Source: Gracilariopsis chorda (taxonomy: Eukaryota > Rhodophyta > Florideophyceae > Gracilariales > Gracilariaceae). Taken from it: a DNA stretch of 64,000 nt. Each line of letters opens with the position of its first letter. Position 1 is the first letter of the stretch. Location: the NCBI GenBank assembly GCA_003194525.1, contig NBIV01000341.1:1-64000 (forward strand). The letters are read 5' to 3'. This document shows, piece by piece, positions 1 through 11,844 of this stretch. Under the pieces are notes generated by a model. The model was not told where the DNA came from. It did not search any database and saw nothing but the letters and a program-made list of their open reading frames with translations. The translations under genes were made by a program, and so were the position numbers.

Positions 1-2042
1 TTTCTCCTCTGGAGTGAGGGCCTCATAATTTGCCACTACCTTGGCCATATCCTTCAGTGAACAAATACATTGAGGTGAGGTATGGCCATGGGTATAGCAC
101 AGGTGGCATATGAGAGCCAACACCGCGACACGCGGATTATTATTGCGAGTATCGGAGAAGCGAACCGCAGGGCGGGTTTCAGTCCATCCAGGCCGTTGAT
201 AACGGGATTTGACAGTTTGAAAAACGGGAGTCGTTGGGGTTGAACCCGACCGTTACCACCGTATAGAACGGGATCTTCTGTTCCCGTATCACGGGTAATC
301 TCCGTCGTTGACGGTAAATCGGTGGTTGGAATCGACACACCATCCCCCTGCACTAAATGCACGGTATCAAATCCCTGTCCAGGGTTCCCATCCGCGGTGA
401 GCGGGAGAGAGGAAGCTTCGCTTTCCAGCAACAACGCCTTGGCGGATTTAGACCGATTGTTCGGAGTTCTTGCACGAAGTGCATCCCCTTCCGCTCGAGC
501 GTGTTGGACCAGCTCGAGGTAGGTGATCCTCCCCTTGTCCTCCCGATAACGGGGTAACTAAACTCCGGATTGCCGGGTCAAGACCATCGATGAACATGGT
601 ACTGCGCTCCCAAGCGGGGTATACGTTACCGCATCTGTAGAAAGCCTTGTTAAGGCGCACCGAGTAATCGGTCTCGGTCTCTCCAGCGCGCTGGCGTGTA
701 TCTCGCAAAGCGAGGATAGCCTGCTGAATAGCGGTGTTGGTGGCGTAGGAGCGCAGAAGATACTGCACAGCCTCCGGCCAGCAAGTAACTCCTCCCTCGG
801 AGGCACGAGAAGATCCTCTGATGGAGTTGTATTGGTCCTCCGCCACTCCCCGTAAGAAATACGGTAAAGCCAAATAGGCTTGTCCCTCATTCATACCGAG
901 GATATCGGCCTCCGCTACAAAGCGGGATAGGAAATACAGTACTAGGACTGGGTCCTCTCCAGTAAAATACTGGTTGCGGAGCGAGAGCTGCATTCGCTTA
1001 ATGCATTCTCGCACCTTTCCCGTACCACGGGGCGTACGTCCAAGTGACGAATCTTCGAGCCGGTAGTACCGGTATGATAAAAGCTTCCGGTAATCCGGGT
1101 TTGTCGGTTTCAATTCCCGGAGACCGGGGTGTCTTCTCCCCTTCTGGCGGGTTCGGACCACACCTTCAGTGGCCGATGACCGCATCGAGCGGGAGGAGTA
1201 GCCTCGCTTCCTCGTCCTCCGAGTCGGAGTCCGAGGAGCTCGAGCTAACCGAATGGTTTTGGGATGAGTCCGACGATGTCGAAGAATCGGAGTCCGAATA
1301 TTTTTCGGTGGTGTTTCCGTCGATGACGGCGTTTCTTCTTCCCAGCAAGCTGGTCGTTGTGCGATGCCTCGTTTACCGGATGACCCGGGGATGGTTTGTC
1401 CATGAGGACGAACTGCTCCAGCGTCTCCAGGCGGGCACCAATCCGATCAAATCGGGCTTCAACTCCTTCGATGAAGGTGGCGGGTTGTCCCAAACTCTCC
1501 AACACGGAGTTGACGTCAGACCGTAAAATACGGAGTTCCTCGGTGACCTCCTTTACGGGGGTTGCCGAGACCACCTCTTGGAGGGATTTTAGTTCCCCTA
1601 CAAGGGTGTCATGGGCGGTCCACAGAGCGCGGACCTGGGATTCCAGGGAAGTCCGCTGGGGGGTGTTATCGCCCGTTCCACGGGGGCTTGAAGCCGCGAC
1701 AAGCGGGAGCAGGACGGGGTGCCTGGGGCACTGCGGCAACAGCCGGAGTCGATGCTGCATTCCCCTGCGGGGGTGATAACGAGGGCAAAAGGAGGTTCCG
1801 GGATTCCCGGTCGGGGGTATCATTCCGGGATGAAGCGGCGCCAGCACGGCTGGAACTTGTCCGTATGGGGATACGGGGTACGAACCGAACTTCGGAAGTG
1901 TCCGCGTTGTCGCGAGAGCGACTACGCGTAACCACTGGCTCCGCGTCGGAGGGATTTCTCGACATGAGAAAATACCGTTACGACGGGAAAAGATTACGGA
2001 ACTTCCGGTAAATAGAAACAAACCTCGTAAGAGGGAAAACAA
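1..2042 (-). CDS. gag of Gypsy element I
   Basis: Structural (capsid/nucleocapsid) region of element I. From the 5' side (right) it holds a basic, Arg/Lys-rich and Pro/Ser-rich segment, a predicted coiled coil (about 1400-1620), a capsid-like helical domain (about 560-1050, with the W-x3-A-x2-Y/L-x2-R pattern of Retrotrans_gag), and a CCHC knuckle near the window edge. The product would package element RNA in the cytoplasm. This is a fossil and looks broken. The family call rests on the zinc knuckle, the gag-like helices and the LTR/primer-site context. Confidence 0.65.
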
Positions 2043-2070
2043 AAACCGATTCTAGGTCGGGAGACCACTT

Positions 2071-2872
2071 TGTGGTGCAATGCCCAAAGGGGAAAAACAC
2101 CGAAAGACGTTCGGGATCTTCCTCTCACGAGGTGGACCCAGTTGGGTAGCGCCCTCCCAGAGGTGTCACGGCGAAGCCGGTTTGTAAGACCAGGGACACC
2201 TGTCGCGACTCGCGCAGGGAGGTGAAGGCGAAGAATCGGTATCCGCGTGAGCGGGGTGTGATCTTCAGTAGAGGTATGTTTCTACGTAAGTGGGGTGAGT
2301 GAGCGGATGCGCACACGAGGGCCGCGGATAGCGGGAGGTGCTACCCTAAAAAGGAGAAAAAGAAGGGCGAAGTGACTCGCGAGAGCGACGGGGACGAACG
2401 GCGATGCCGGTAACAATATCCCTATACAGGGCGAAACACCAATGCAATTGGAACAATTATACTCCCAGTGATGGGTCCCTTTAGATGTGCAAGGGGGTTA
2501 GATGTCCCGTGCTTTACGGCGTTTCCCTCCAAGGAGGAGTAGAGTACGCGCGCAAGCGGCAACAACTAGAGCCAATTTCCCAGGTTGGGGTCCCTTTTTG
2601 GGGAAGGTTTATTGGTGCGACGGCAGTGCGCCGTCGCACTAAGTACTAGCTTCCCAGAAATGGGTGTGAAAATAATAAATATTATTAACTAAAATACTCC
2701 ACATTTCGTGGCAACATCCACTACTGTGGCCAACCGCCAATTGGCCCAAAACCGTGTCCCACGTGTCCATATCCACCATAATGGGGCGTAGTTCATATAC
2801 ACAATACACAACCGATAATATCGGGAAAGTGTTCAAGTACCTAGAATCTCTCCTTGCGGGCGTTGCACTACA
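2071..2872 (-). repeat. LTR of Gypsy element I (5' LTR in element sense)
   Basis: 802-bp LTR. On the plus strand it begins TGTGGTGCAAT and ends GTTGCACTACA, so the ends are a near-perfect 11-bp inverted repeat. The inner edge abuts the primer site at about 2068. About 400-700 bp of it can be followed in reverse orientation at 41551-42282. Confidence 0.8.
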
Positions 2873-2876
2873 TTTG

Positions 2877-3870
2877 GCGCAACGCCTCCCTGCCATCCAA
2901 ACATTTCAGCAGCAGCTGCAAAGCTCAAACCTTATGGGGTGCTGTTACATGTTGACTGCCACAGCTGCTGAGTGGCTGGCACTAAAAAACTGCTACCCAT
3001 CCCACTGCACAGTGCTTCGCACTGTAGTCACTTTGGCAGTGCCATAAAACTACAATACACTATACTATACATGCATAACTTCATTCCTAACCAATTACCA
3101 ACGCTCAGGCGCTCTATTGCTACTGTATTCCATATTTAAACTCGGCGAAGTGGCCATCACTGGTCTGCAGGCCGTTTGCCAGCATGAGCGAGCAAAATCG
3201 GCTTGCGGAGCACCCAAAAGTGACCCCTATTCAGCGGCACGCAGCGCCGCCCACCACCGAAGGCCCCATATACTTGTATAAACACCCCCAACTATTAATG
3301 ATTTGCTCATGTATGAAAAGGGTGCTATTGATTGAACGGAGGGGTTGGGCCAAAATATCCCCTTGCAAACCCCCTTCAGTGCATGCAATTTCCACTTTCG
3401 TGCAACGCCTCCCTGCGAATTAAAGAATTCAGCAGCAGCAGCAGCAGCAAAGCTCAAAGCTTATTGGCTGCTGCTGCGTGCTGCGGCATGTTGTCTGCTT
3501 CTGGTGCTGAGTGCCTCCCACTACAAAAAGTTACTGCCTTGCCAACCACTCAGCAGCAGCAGCTGGCTTGCGCGACACGCGGCTGGCATATTGCACTGTG
3601 GCCGTGCAGAACAATCCACATAGCACATTGTTCTGCACTGGGGCAATGCAACATGCTGCACTTAAGTGCCGCTAAACATTGCACTGTATATGTTAGAAAA
3701 AGGCCCTCTTTAGCTTCTCAGTCTCAAAATAATTTTCAGCGCCGCGGCTCTGATTGGCTTGCAGGCCATTTGCTCGCTAATGCTCGCAAACGGCCTGCAG
3801 ATCCCCCAAAACTCTCCTTATTCAGCGACGCGCAGCGCCACCCGCGCCCAAAGGCCGCTTCTACTTGTCC
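2877..3870. repeat. Diverged tandem duplication, unit about 0.5-0.6 kb, CAG-rich
   Basis: Three blocks recur in the same order: about 2877-2940 matches 3400-3465 (both contain GCAACGCCTCCCTG, then a CAGCAGCAG run and AAAGCTCAAA); about 2945-3050 loosely matches 3470-3700; and about 3150-3280 matches 3751-3870 (GGCTTGC and GCAGCGCC...CGC blocks). The offset drifts from 524 to about 600 bp, so the copies have diverged by indels. CAG/CTG-rich stretches lie at 2910-2920, 3430-3470 and 3550-3563. No protein was recognised. The LTR of element I is inserted at the left edge of the first copy. Confidence 0.55.
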
Positions 3871-4808
3871 TATGATAAGGATCTTCATTAATACAAACGC
3901 CAAGGAGCGAAATCTCGTATCACCACACTTGCTTCAATCGCGAGGTTTCTTGACGCAGGTGCAACCACGCAGATCGCCATTGCATGGGCTCCAACCATTC
4001 CAGGTTTCGGAACCCAAAACCACAAGTGAACTTCGCGAATGCAGTACCACAATACTACCACCCGCACACCTATGCTTATCAAGCACTACCACAACCCGGT
4101 GGTTACACACCACAAATTCCAGCTCTGCCTCCACTAGTAAATCCGATAGATATTAGGTAGGAAGCAGCCATGGAATCTAAGGGTACTTTAAACTTATACA
4201 GTAGAGCATATCCAAGCCATCGCATTCTTTCCAAGCCCACAATGCTCTCCACTACCACAAACTTTCTGACACACTCTGCAACATACCAGCCAAACCGCTT
4301 CACCCATCATGTAGCTCTGCATCTCTGCATGGACAGGAATAAACCCATCAAATTTCAAGCGGTGGTAAACCATCATCTCCACCAAAAACTTCTTTCAGTG
4401 CATGACCTCGCACAAAGATACGGAAGAGTTACATTCATTGCCACATACGGCAGAATTCTCAACAGTACCTGCTCCCCCGTTTCACTTCTCGCCATAGCTC
4501 CATATAAAGGTCATCAATACCAAGTGCGCGGAACAGTACTTCGCCATATCTCAGCTCGCATGGTCTGAACTCTTCCGAGAGCAACACGTAAAGTCTCGAG
4601 ATTCTCAATCACCCCTGCACCCAGACAACCCGCACACAACATCATGCGCCCTACCAAGCACTTTTCCCGCCAAAAGCCTCCCCCAATCACAACACAAGGT
4701 CACACGCGCAGAACCACAAAGATACTTCCAACAATTACCAACCCAAAACGGCCACTCCCAGGATCATTGACTTCAGCGGACAACAATGGCATCTGAGGCT
4801 AAACCATT

Positions 4809-4943
4809 GTAACTGTTTCTCCCTTCTTGCCCCCTTCCATCCAAAGGGGTACAGAAAGGGGCCCTTTATTTATACTGTTGGAACGTGTGGCTCGTGCCGC
4901 ACGTTCCAATCAGTGGACCAGAACAATTCTGCGTCCGTCTACA
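4809..4943 (-). repeat. 3' LTR of Copia F
   Basis: 135-bp LTR, plus strand TGTAACTG...GTCTACA, matched by 10432-10567. It contains the inverted pair GGAACGTG...CACGTTCC around 4882-4908, a possible hairpin. TSD ACCAT is on its left. Confidence 0.92.
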
Positions 4944-5182
4944 CCGTCCCTAGAAAATAAGATAGCAGCTTAGTTTGCGAAATAAGTCTAACAGCCTAGA
5001 TGTCTTGGTACCCGCCATTAAAAACCTGTACTGCAGCAAAACCGAATAGGCTAAAATCTGCAATCTAGGAAAAGGTACGGGCCCCTTTCGCGACTCTAAT
5101 AAACTAACATATCTGGATTCGAAAACAAAAATTAAAAACAAAACTCAAACGTTAGCTACCTTGACGATATAGATACACATAC

Positions 5183-8100
5183 TTATTCAATGGATGTTTT
5201 GTTCCTAAGCCCACATAATACTGTGAGGACTTTCAATCGTTCCACCGGGAGTGACTTTGTGAATATATCAGCGGCTTGCGTGTCTGTCCTTATTGGCTTT
5301 ATGTCAATGACTTCAGTCTCAACAAGCTCTTTGATATGGTGATGGTTTAGAGCTATGTGCTTGTTCCTTTCAGAGACTCTCGGATTCTTAGCTATCGACA
5401 GCGCAGTCGAGCTATCCGAATATGTAGATATTGGATACATGTCCGGTTCATCGTCAAGGACCTTTTCAGCGCTCAGCTCCCAGAACAGTCTTCGGAGCCA
5501 GGTCACAATTTTCCCACAGTACGACATAGCCACATATTCAGCTTCACCAGAAGACGGGGTAATTAGAGATTGCTTCTTAGTCGTCCACATAATTGGTGCT
5601 TCGTTCACCTTTATTATAACTCCCGTCGTGGACTTCAGCGTTTCGCGGCATCCAGCCCAATCAGCGTCACAATACGCTTCCATTGGAGCCGTAGTGTTAG
5701 AGGGATAGAACAAGCCAAGACCCTTCGTACCTTTGAGGTATCGTAACACTCTCTTCGCTAGTCCAACATGCCGCAAGCATGGGTCATGGACTTGCCTTGC
5801 CAGCATCGAGGCTGCGAACATGATTTCAGGCCTGGAGTTCACGGCCAAATACATCAAACAACCTACCAACTTCCGGTATCGGTTGTGTGTTCCTGTAGAC
5901 ACGGCGCGTTCTTCACCGTGGCGGCTGGTAAGATCTTCCTTGGTGGGCAGGGGTGTTTGAGAAACGTTACAGTTCTCAAGCCCATTCTCTTTTATTATCT
6001 TATCGATATAACGAGTCTGGGTGACCATCATGCCTTGGTCGTTTCGCTCGATCTGTAGTCCCACAAATGACTTTGCCTCACCAAGGAGTTTAACCTTGAA
6101 CAGGTTTGTCATCTCAGCCTTGAAGTCCTGGAGTAGACTATATGAGTTGCAGGCCATAAGAATATCGTCCACGACTATGACAAGTATTAGGGTACCACTC
6201 TTGGACGAGTACAGGTATAGCCGACTGTCGGTGGTAGACTGTCTGAATCCCAAGCGAATCAACTCGCTGTGCATCAATGAGCCCCATATGTGTCCGGCTT
6301 GTTTCGCTCCATATATCGATTTTAGGAGTAAGCAAACCTTTCCTGGGACAAAGGAGGATCCAGAGGAATTGGTTGGTTGCTCCATGATAAGAGGCTCATC
6401 TAGATCACCATAGAGATACGCGTTGCTCACATCCATGTTCTCTAAGATCAAGCCTTGTGCTGCGGCTTTTGCGAAGACCATGCAGATGGTTTCGAGTCTC
6501 GCAACCGGTGCGTATAGGTTCTCAGGGTCAAAATCGATGTAGGGGCGTTGCATGTCGCCCCGTGCAACGCAACGTGCCTTAGGTAGAATACGAGGTGGGT
6601 CTTCGCTAAGGAGTTTGGCAATGAACCTCCAAAGGAATGGTAAAGGTTTCATCCCCGGCTTCCTGTCTACAAGCCTCCATGTCCCTCTTTCTACCAAGGC
6701 ATTGTACTCCCTGTCGATAGCTTCGGCCCATCCTCTCATCTTCCTCGCTTCGTCGAAGTTCTTTGGGACTCTGCCGTCATCCCTAAGACCTTCGGAGCGT
6801 GAGAAGGATACGAGACAGTGTGCCAGCGATGAATTGAGGTGTTCCTCGGAATCTTCATCCTTGTTCACCTCGGCATGCTGCCTTCGGAGGGAAGGGAAGT
6901 CGATCAGGTCTTTGAAGGATGGTAGTTTGTCCTTGCTTACTTTGAAGTCTGCCTTGCGGTACTTTATTACTTTATCAGTCGATGGGATGTATACCCTGTA
7001 CAAAGTGCGGGGACTTTGTATACCAACAAAGTTACCAGGAAGTGCCCGGGGTAGTAGCTTCTTATTCGGTGCGGTGTCTGATCTGTATATGAACGCATTT
7101 CCTGGCTGTCCAAACTTTAATAGGTTGGTGAAGTCAGGCTTTTCACCAAACCACAGGGTGTACGGGACTCTCATGTCTACCCGTTGGTTTGGTAGTCGAT
7201 TCCTAAGGTAGTTTGAGTTAGAGATTGCCTCTTCCCAGAGTTCCTGTGGTAACTTAATCTCAAACAGGAAGGTGCGGGCAACTTTCCAATGATCTTGAAT
7301 GGTCTTCTCCGCGACGCCATTTGATTGATGCGCGTATGGTGGGGTGAATTCAAGGATGATGCCATTCTCCATCGCATATGTGGCGAAGTCATCGGAGCGA
7401 TTCTCACCCACCCCGTCAAGGCGAACGCGGTACATTCGATTCGGAGGCACCTCGTTTTCTGCGCGAGACTTGTACCAACGAATGGATGGGAAGAATTGTG
7501 TCTTTTTACTAAGGAAGTAAATGGCACTCGCCCTTGTCCTGTCGTCGATAAGGACTTGCATATATCGTGATCCTTGCAGCGAAGGTGGCGTGATGGTTCC
7601 GCTGAGATCGGTATGAGTGAGTTCGAGGTTCCTGCTCACAGTTTTTTCAATTTTTTGCAGTAGAGCCCGTTTTGTTCCTGCTTGTATGCATGGGTTGCAT
7701 ATGATGTTGCGTACCTCCTCACTTGAGAATCGTGGTACCCCGTGAGATGTCTCAACGCACTTGAGTAGTTTGTCTCGGCCAGGGTGGCCGAGTTTCTCAT
7801 GCCAGTCGTGAGGGTTGTCACCACTCTGTCGCGTCGCCATGTGAGCCATAGGGGGGGTAAGGGGTTGGGAACTGGGTAGAGTCCGTGTCTTGGCCTTGAT
7901 GTGAAGAATACCTCTCCTGTGCTCTTGTTTTTTATAATGAAGCTGGTTTCTGCCTCAGTGGAAAATTCGACGTCTACTTGTGATGCCAGAGTGGAGAGGG
8001 AGATTAGGTTGGAGTCGAAGCTTGGGGTATGCTTTGCTGATAACATCACACCGTTTGCGCCGAAAGGTAACTTTATTTTCCCAAGTCCCACGCTGTCGGA

Positions 8101-8199
8101 TGTATTATCGCAAGTATTCACGGTTTGTGGTGGGGTTGTGTGATATTCCCAGAACAGGGACTTGTCTTTGATGAAGACGTGACTTGCTCCTGAGTCCAA
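5183..8199 (-). CDS. pol of Copia F (protease, integrase, RT, RNase H)
   Basis: Polyprotein region that cleaves itself, copies element RNA and integrates the DNA. In order from the right it has a retropepsin motif DSGAS near 8190, a pre-integrase zinc-binding block (WHEKLGHPG near 7800 with a later C-x2-C), an integrase core with THTDLSG and the Asp/Glu motif region (7500-7250), RT starting around the block WRLVDRKPG (about 6700) with NAYLYGDLDEP and VVDDILMA, and RNase H with YCDADWAG and the terminal ADIFTKSLP. The domain order and the last motif identify Ty1/Copia. Similarity is to the plant/alga/oomycete style of Copia rather than to the GalEa style of elements D and H. Confidence 0.9.
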
Positions 8200-8424
8200 C
8201 CATGTCGGTGTATGATGCTCGGAATGTACGCTGGCGTTGGCGATCGCTACGAATCCGCGGTGGTTTTGGTTTTGCTTGTTGTGGTTGTTGTTGCGGTTGG
8301 CATCCTGTCGATGGTTTCTTTGTTGGTTAGTCCCGTTTCGGTTTGAATCCCACGAGCGGTTTGTGTTATTGCTCTTGTTTTTACCGTGTTGAGTGGTTTC
8401 CGAGGACTTGTTGTTGGTTTTCCT

Positions 8425-9173
8425 TCAGCATTCGGAACGAATGTGTCCGATACGCCCGCAGTTACAACATTTTACGCCTCTTTTCTTTGGCTTTGTGTGC
8501 TGTCTTTTGCCTTGTGAAGACTTCTTTGCGGCCGGGTATTTGTGTGTTCGGTCGTTTGGTTTCGAAGTCGTAGTGTTGTTTGGGCGATGAGCCCTACGGT
8601 CCATTTCTGATCGCACTAGGGATACCACCTGGTCGTATTCCATATTTGTAGCGTCAGCCAGTAGTGTGATGGCCATCAGTGACTCTGGAAGGGAACGAAG
8701 TAACGTGGCGGTCCTTTCCTTATCTGTCGCTGGGTCACCTAGGCGTGCGAGTTCTAAGAAAGTGGTTTCAAGGGTAATGAGGTGATTTTGTATGTCCTCA
8801 CCGTCTTTATATGCCATGGTGCTAAGCTTTTGGCGAAGGTTCAACTTTGACTGTATGTGTCCTTCTTATATGTGGCCTCTAGTTTGGTCCACACTTCCAA
8901 AGCGGAGCAGTACTCCCTTTCCAAGAGTTCTGATACAGCGACAATCGGCTGTGTTCCAAGGTTCTGCACGATCGCGGAGCGTGCTTTGCGATCGGCATCG
9001 TCCCAGCGCTTTCGGGTTGCTGCGCTTCCATCTGTGGGTCGAGGTTCGGTGAGGACGAAAAGGGATTGCGATGAGTGCATGAGATCCCTTACGTAGATGC
9101 GCCAAGTGTAGTAGTCGGCGCTCCCCTGTAGTCGGGGTATTCTTTTATTGTCGTATTCTCGCTCTGTGTCCAT
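8425..9173 (-). CDS. gag of Copia F with CCHC knuckle
   Basis: Capsid/nucleocapsid protein region starting at the ATG at 9173 (MDTEREYDNKRIPRLQ). The first about 110 residues carry the gag N-terminal Y-x-W-R pattern. A UBN2-type middle follows (LEREY...WTKLEATY...LRQKL). The end is a Lys/Arg-rich tail with the zinc knuckle CCNCGRIGHIRSEC (about 8428-8470). Size and layout match UBN2/Retrotran_gag_2 family proteins of Copia elements. Confidence 0.85.
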
Positions 9174-10431
9174 CGCGGAATGTTCTCGACGCGAGACTTA
9201 TCCAGAGGGGCAGATCGTTTATATACTTCACCGGTCCCCTACCGGGCGAGGGATCCTTCTGCCACTCTTTGAGTAGCCGGGCTCACTGACAAGAGATACT
9301 ATCTCTGGTACCCTAAGGGTCAGACCTCTGGCTCCGAGTTAGACTCTCTCGGTGAGATGCGCTTTCAGCTGCCTGTCTATGTCCTGCGCAATCCAGGACT
9401 AAGGTGCGTGCAACGTACGGATCGTCCAGGGAATGGTTAATGACCAGTAGATATGCCTTCACCAATACACTCCCTCTAGATCCTTGCGGCTGCTTGCGCG
9501 GCGAGATGTACTCCGTATAAAGTCTTGTCCTTACTAAGGTCCGGGCCAAACGACGAGACACCCTGTCCCCGAACGAGCGCAGCACTCACCCCAGCGGAGC
9601 CGGTTATACGGCAAGTGCGCAACTCGCCGGTTTAGTTCAAGTCCCCAGTCGATTCCTAACCGGTACTCGGCTTGCGAATCTTAGCTCGGCCAAGTGCTAA
9701 CTTCCCTTCCGGGGTAATAGCGGCGGAAGCCCTGTTCGGGACTTTTGTTCTCTCGTCTTATGTGTCGAACTTCCCTTACGGGGTAATCGGTGGCGAGGCC
9801 TTACTCAGGTCTTACGGTTGGCTCTTACCCGGTTGTGATAGAGTGCGTGCCGGGGGGGGGGGCACGCTCTTCTTTGTCGGTTTCCGCGGGGGGGTAGGTG
9901 GCGGAGCGGGCGCAGACTTGCCCTTAGTGCGCCGGGGGGGGCACACTCTTCTTTGTCGGTGTCCGCGGGGTGGAAGGTGGCGGAGCAGGGGGGGGGGAAG
10001 GTCCGGTTCTTCTTCCTTAGTTCCGTGGGTGGTGATTTGTAGAGCTTCGCCGGGCGGGGGGTGAAAGGGGAGCGTTAGAGTGGTAGACTCTGAAGCAGCG
10101 CAGCGCGGCGGCACCACAGGGGAGGAGAGAAAGAGAACTTTGGCGCAGCGTCGGAGGGGAAGGCTTATAGGTAAAGCGGCGCGCTGGCGGATATCCGGCA
10201 TAGAAGTTCCTAGGCGCGCAGCGTAGACGCCGCGGGCACGAGCGGCGCCGCGGTGAGGGGGTTGACTTCTGCGTCAGGATAGCGCGGCGCAGGGATGCAC
10301 TCGCGAGGCTCTTGATTATATTCGTTCGCGCTGAGGCTGATGGGGCGCTCGGCGGCGGCCGTTATCGATATGTTTTGTATATACGGCTCTATAATCGCCT
10401 GGGTTTCGGTTCACCCATGGCGATGCTACCA
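9174..10431 (-). other. Leader of Copia F with short tandem repeats and G/C runs
   Basis: 1.26 kb between gag and the 5' LTR with no convincing protein. It holds two loosely tandem copies of a block of about 70 bp beginning AACTTCCCTT near 9701 and 9769, and two of a block of about 85 bp (near 9845 and 9930), each with a run of 7-10 G, TCTTCTTTGTCGGT and GGCGGAG. On the element RNA these are C runs; on the other strand they could form G-quadruplexes. The unusual length suggests a structured packaging or translation leader (inference). Confidence 0.6.
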
Positions 10432-10567
10432 TGTAACTGTTTCTCCCTTCTTGCCCCCTTCCATCCAAAGGGGTACAGAAGTGGGCCCTTTATTGATACT
10501 GTTGGAACGTGTGGCTCGTGCCGCACGTTCTAATCAGTCGACCAGAACAATTCTGCGTCCGTCTACA
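10432..10567 (-). repeat. 5' LTR of Copia F
   Basis: Partner of the LTR at 4809-4943, with the same TGTAACTG start and CTACA end. TSD ACCAT follows at 10568-10572. Confidence 0.92.
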
Positions 10568-11449
10568 ACCATGCCCATCTACGCAAGTTTATGCTGACAG
10601 CTGCTCACCACCTGTTACCTGCAATGCCTACTCAGCTCCCCAGCGATGTCCAACTCACGTGCAGTGCCTGCAACCGCGCTAAGCTCCTCCCATCTCCTCA
10701 AATATTCAAGGCATACGATTACCCCCCAAGGAATCTATGTGAGTTCTGGCATTTACAGATCAATCAAACTGACGTAGGCGCACAGGGGCAGTCAAATGTT
10801 CTCAATCGTATTTGCTTCCAGCAAATTTGTATTCCTTCACTTTCTCAAAGCAAGAAAACAAATACCAGATCATATCGATCGAGAACTAACGCATATACCT
10901 CTCTACATGATACAAAAGCAAGCACGTTAAAAGTGACAACGGCAGGGAACATGAATCTAATTCCACGAACCAAGTATATGACAAACACGGAGTTTATCTT
11001 CATCTCCGTACCCCCATTCAGCAACAAGAGAACGGCATAGCGGACTGTCTGAAACACACCATACTGAAGTCTGTCAGAGCTCTACTCAACGCCGCAGGAC
11101 TAGATAGCACGTATTGGGAAGACGCCGGTAGGGACAGTATTTTCAATTAGAACAAAATGCACCACTTCACAATCAACAACGCACCCTATTCTATGTGTTA
11201 CCACCGAAACCATCACTCGAACCTATATACACTTTCGGTCATGTAGGGCCGTTTCCCGCCTATGCCCCAAAGAGAATGCTGGACCACGAGAAGATCCAAC
11301 ACGGTACTTGACGCGACCTCACTTACTAACATCGTAGTACTCAACCTTTTCAATCAAATGTACCGGGAAATCAGAGCCAGTGACCTCCACCCATATCACA
11401 AACAAAGGGACCCCACCATCACCACCTGAAAAGCATTTGCAACTGGTAC

Positions 11450-11822
11450 TGTCGTGAAATAATACGTTTAAAAAAGGGGCGGCCTGTAGCGGTAGCTAGG
11501 GGCGGCCCAAAAAGGATGATTCCTTTGCTTGAAGAGGTAGAGTTGATGATAATAATGGGTTGGGGAACAGACGAGAGGCAAAGGCCGAGCTCTGTTCCCT
11601 CCTTTTATACTCAGAGAGAAAGACGCTAGTCGTCTTTCTCGGTAGTTAGAGTCCTAACATTCTCGCATGAATGCGGCATTGTAAGCAGACATCACACCAT
11701 CCTCGGGGATGGTGAGAAGGCAGGACGCTTTCTCACAATCCCCAAGGATGGTGAGATGGTCCACTCCATCTCCTTCTTCCTCACCGTCTGACAGGGACGG
11801 TGAGCGAAGCTTTATCCTCACA
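11450..11822 (-). repeat. 3' LTR of Copia H
   Basis: 373 bp, plus strand TGTCGTGAAA...CCTCACA, matched by 17548-17921. It contains several strong hairpins: AGAAAGACG/CGTCTTTCT (about 11609-11635), CACCATCC/GGATGGTG (about 11695-11715) and CTCACCGTC/GACGGTGAG (about 11780-11804). Confidence 0.93.
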
Positions 11823-11844
11823 TTCCCTTCTCTTTTCGTATGGC

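Larger units (their letters stand above)
1..2872 (-). mobile_element. Gypsy-type LTR retrotransposon I, 5' part only (runs off the window)
   Basis: This is the left-cut part of a Gypsy-like retrotransposon lying on the minus strand. In element order it holds an LTR (2872 down to 2071), a primer site just inside it (about 2048-2068, reading TGGTCTCCCGACC on the minus strand), and then gag down to position 1. The gag product starts with a basic, coiled-coil-rich segment, continues into a Retrotrans_gag-like helical domain, and ends with a CCHC zinc knuckle at about 65-115 (C-x2-C-x4-H-x4-C). Pol would lie outside the window. The LTR is related to the lone LTRs at 41551-42282 and 52958-53896. 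The target repeat on its right starts TTTGG, but the matching duplication is not visible. The gag looks broken in a few places. Family is confident; completeness cannot be judged. Confidence 0.8.
4809..10567 (-). mobile_element. Copia retrotransposon F (TSD ACCAT)
   Basis: A near-complete Copia on the minus strand, inserted into element G. It has 135-bp LTRs at both ends, a 5-bp duplication ACCAT (4804-4808 and 10568-10572), a primer site directly inside the 5' LTR (minus strand TGGTAGCATCGC, 10420-10431), a long leader (9174-10431), gag (8425-9173) and pol (5183-8199). Pol order is protease, integrase, RT, RNase H, the Copia arrangement. The LTR copies differ at about five positions by eye (roughly 96% identical), so it is fairly young. 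It looks nearly whole, with perhaps one or two breaks. Confidence 0.92.

Noticed and set aside
2905-3563. CRISPR-like or functional microsatellite array
   Set aside because: Short CAG runs without regular spacers; explained by the diverged duplication.
3332-4156. 274-codon plus-strand frame with poly-Ser/Gln stretches
   Set aside because: It comes from CAG/AGC runs in the tandem duplication; composition is driven by the repeat and no start context or domain is seen.
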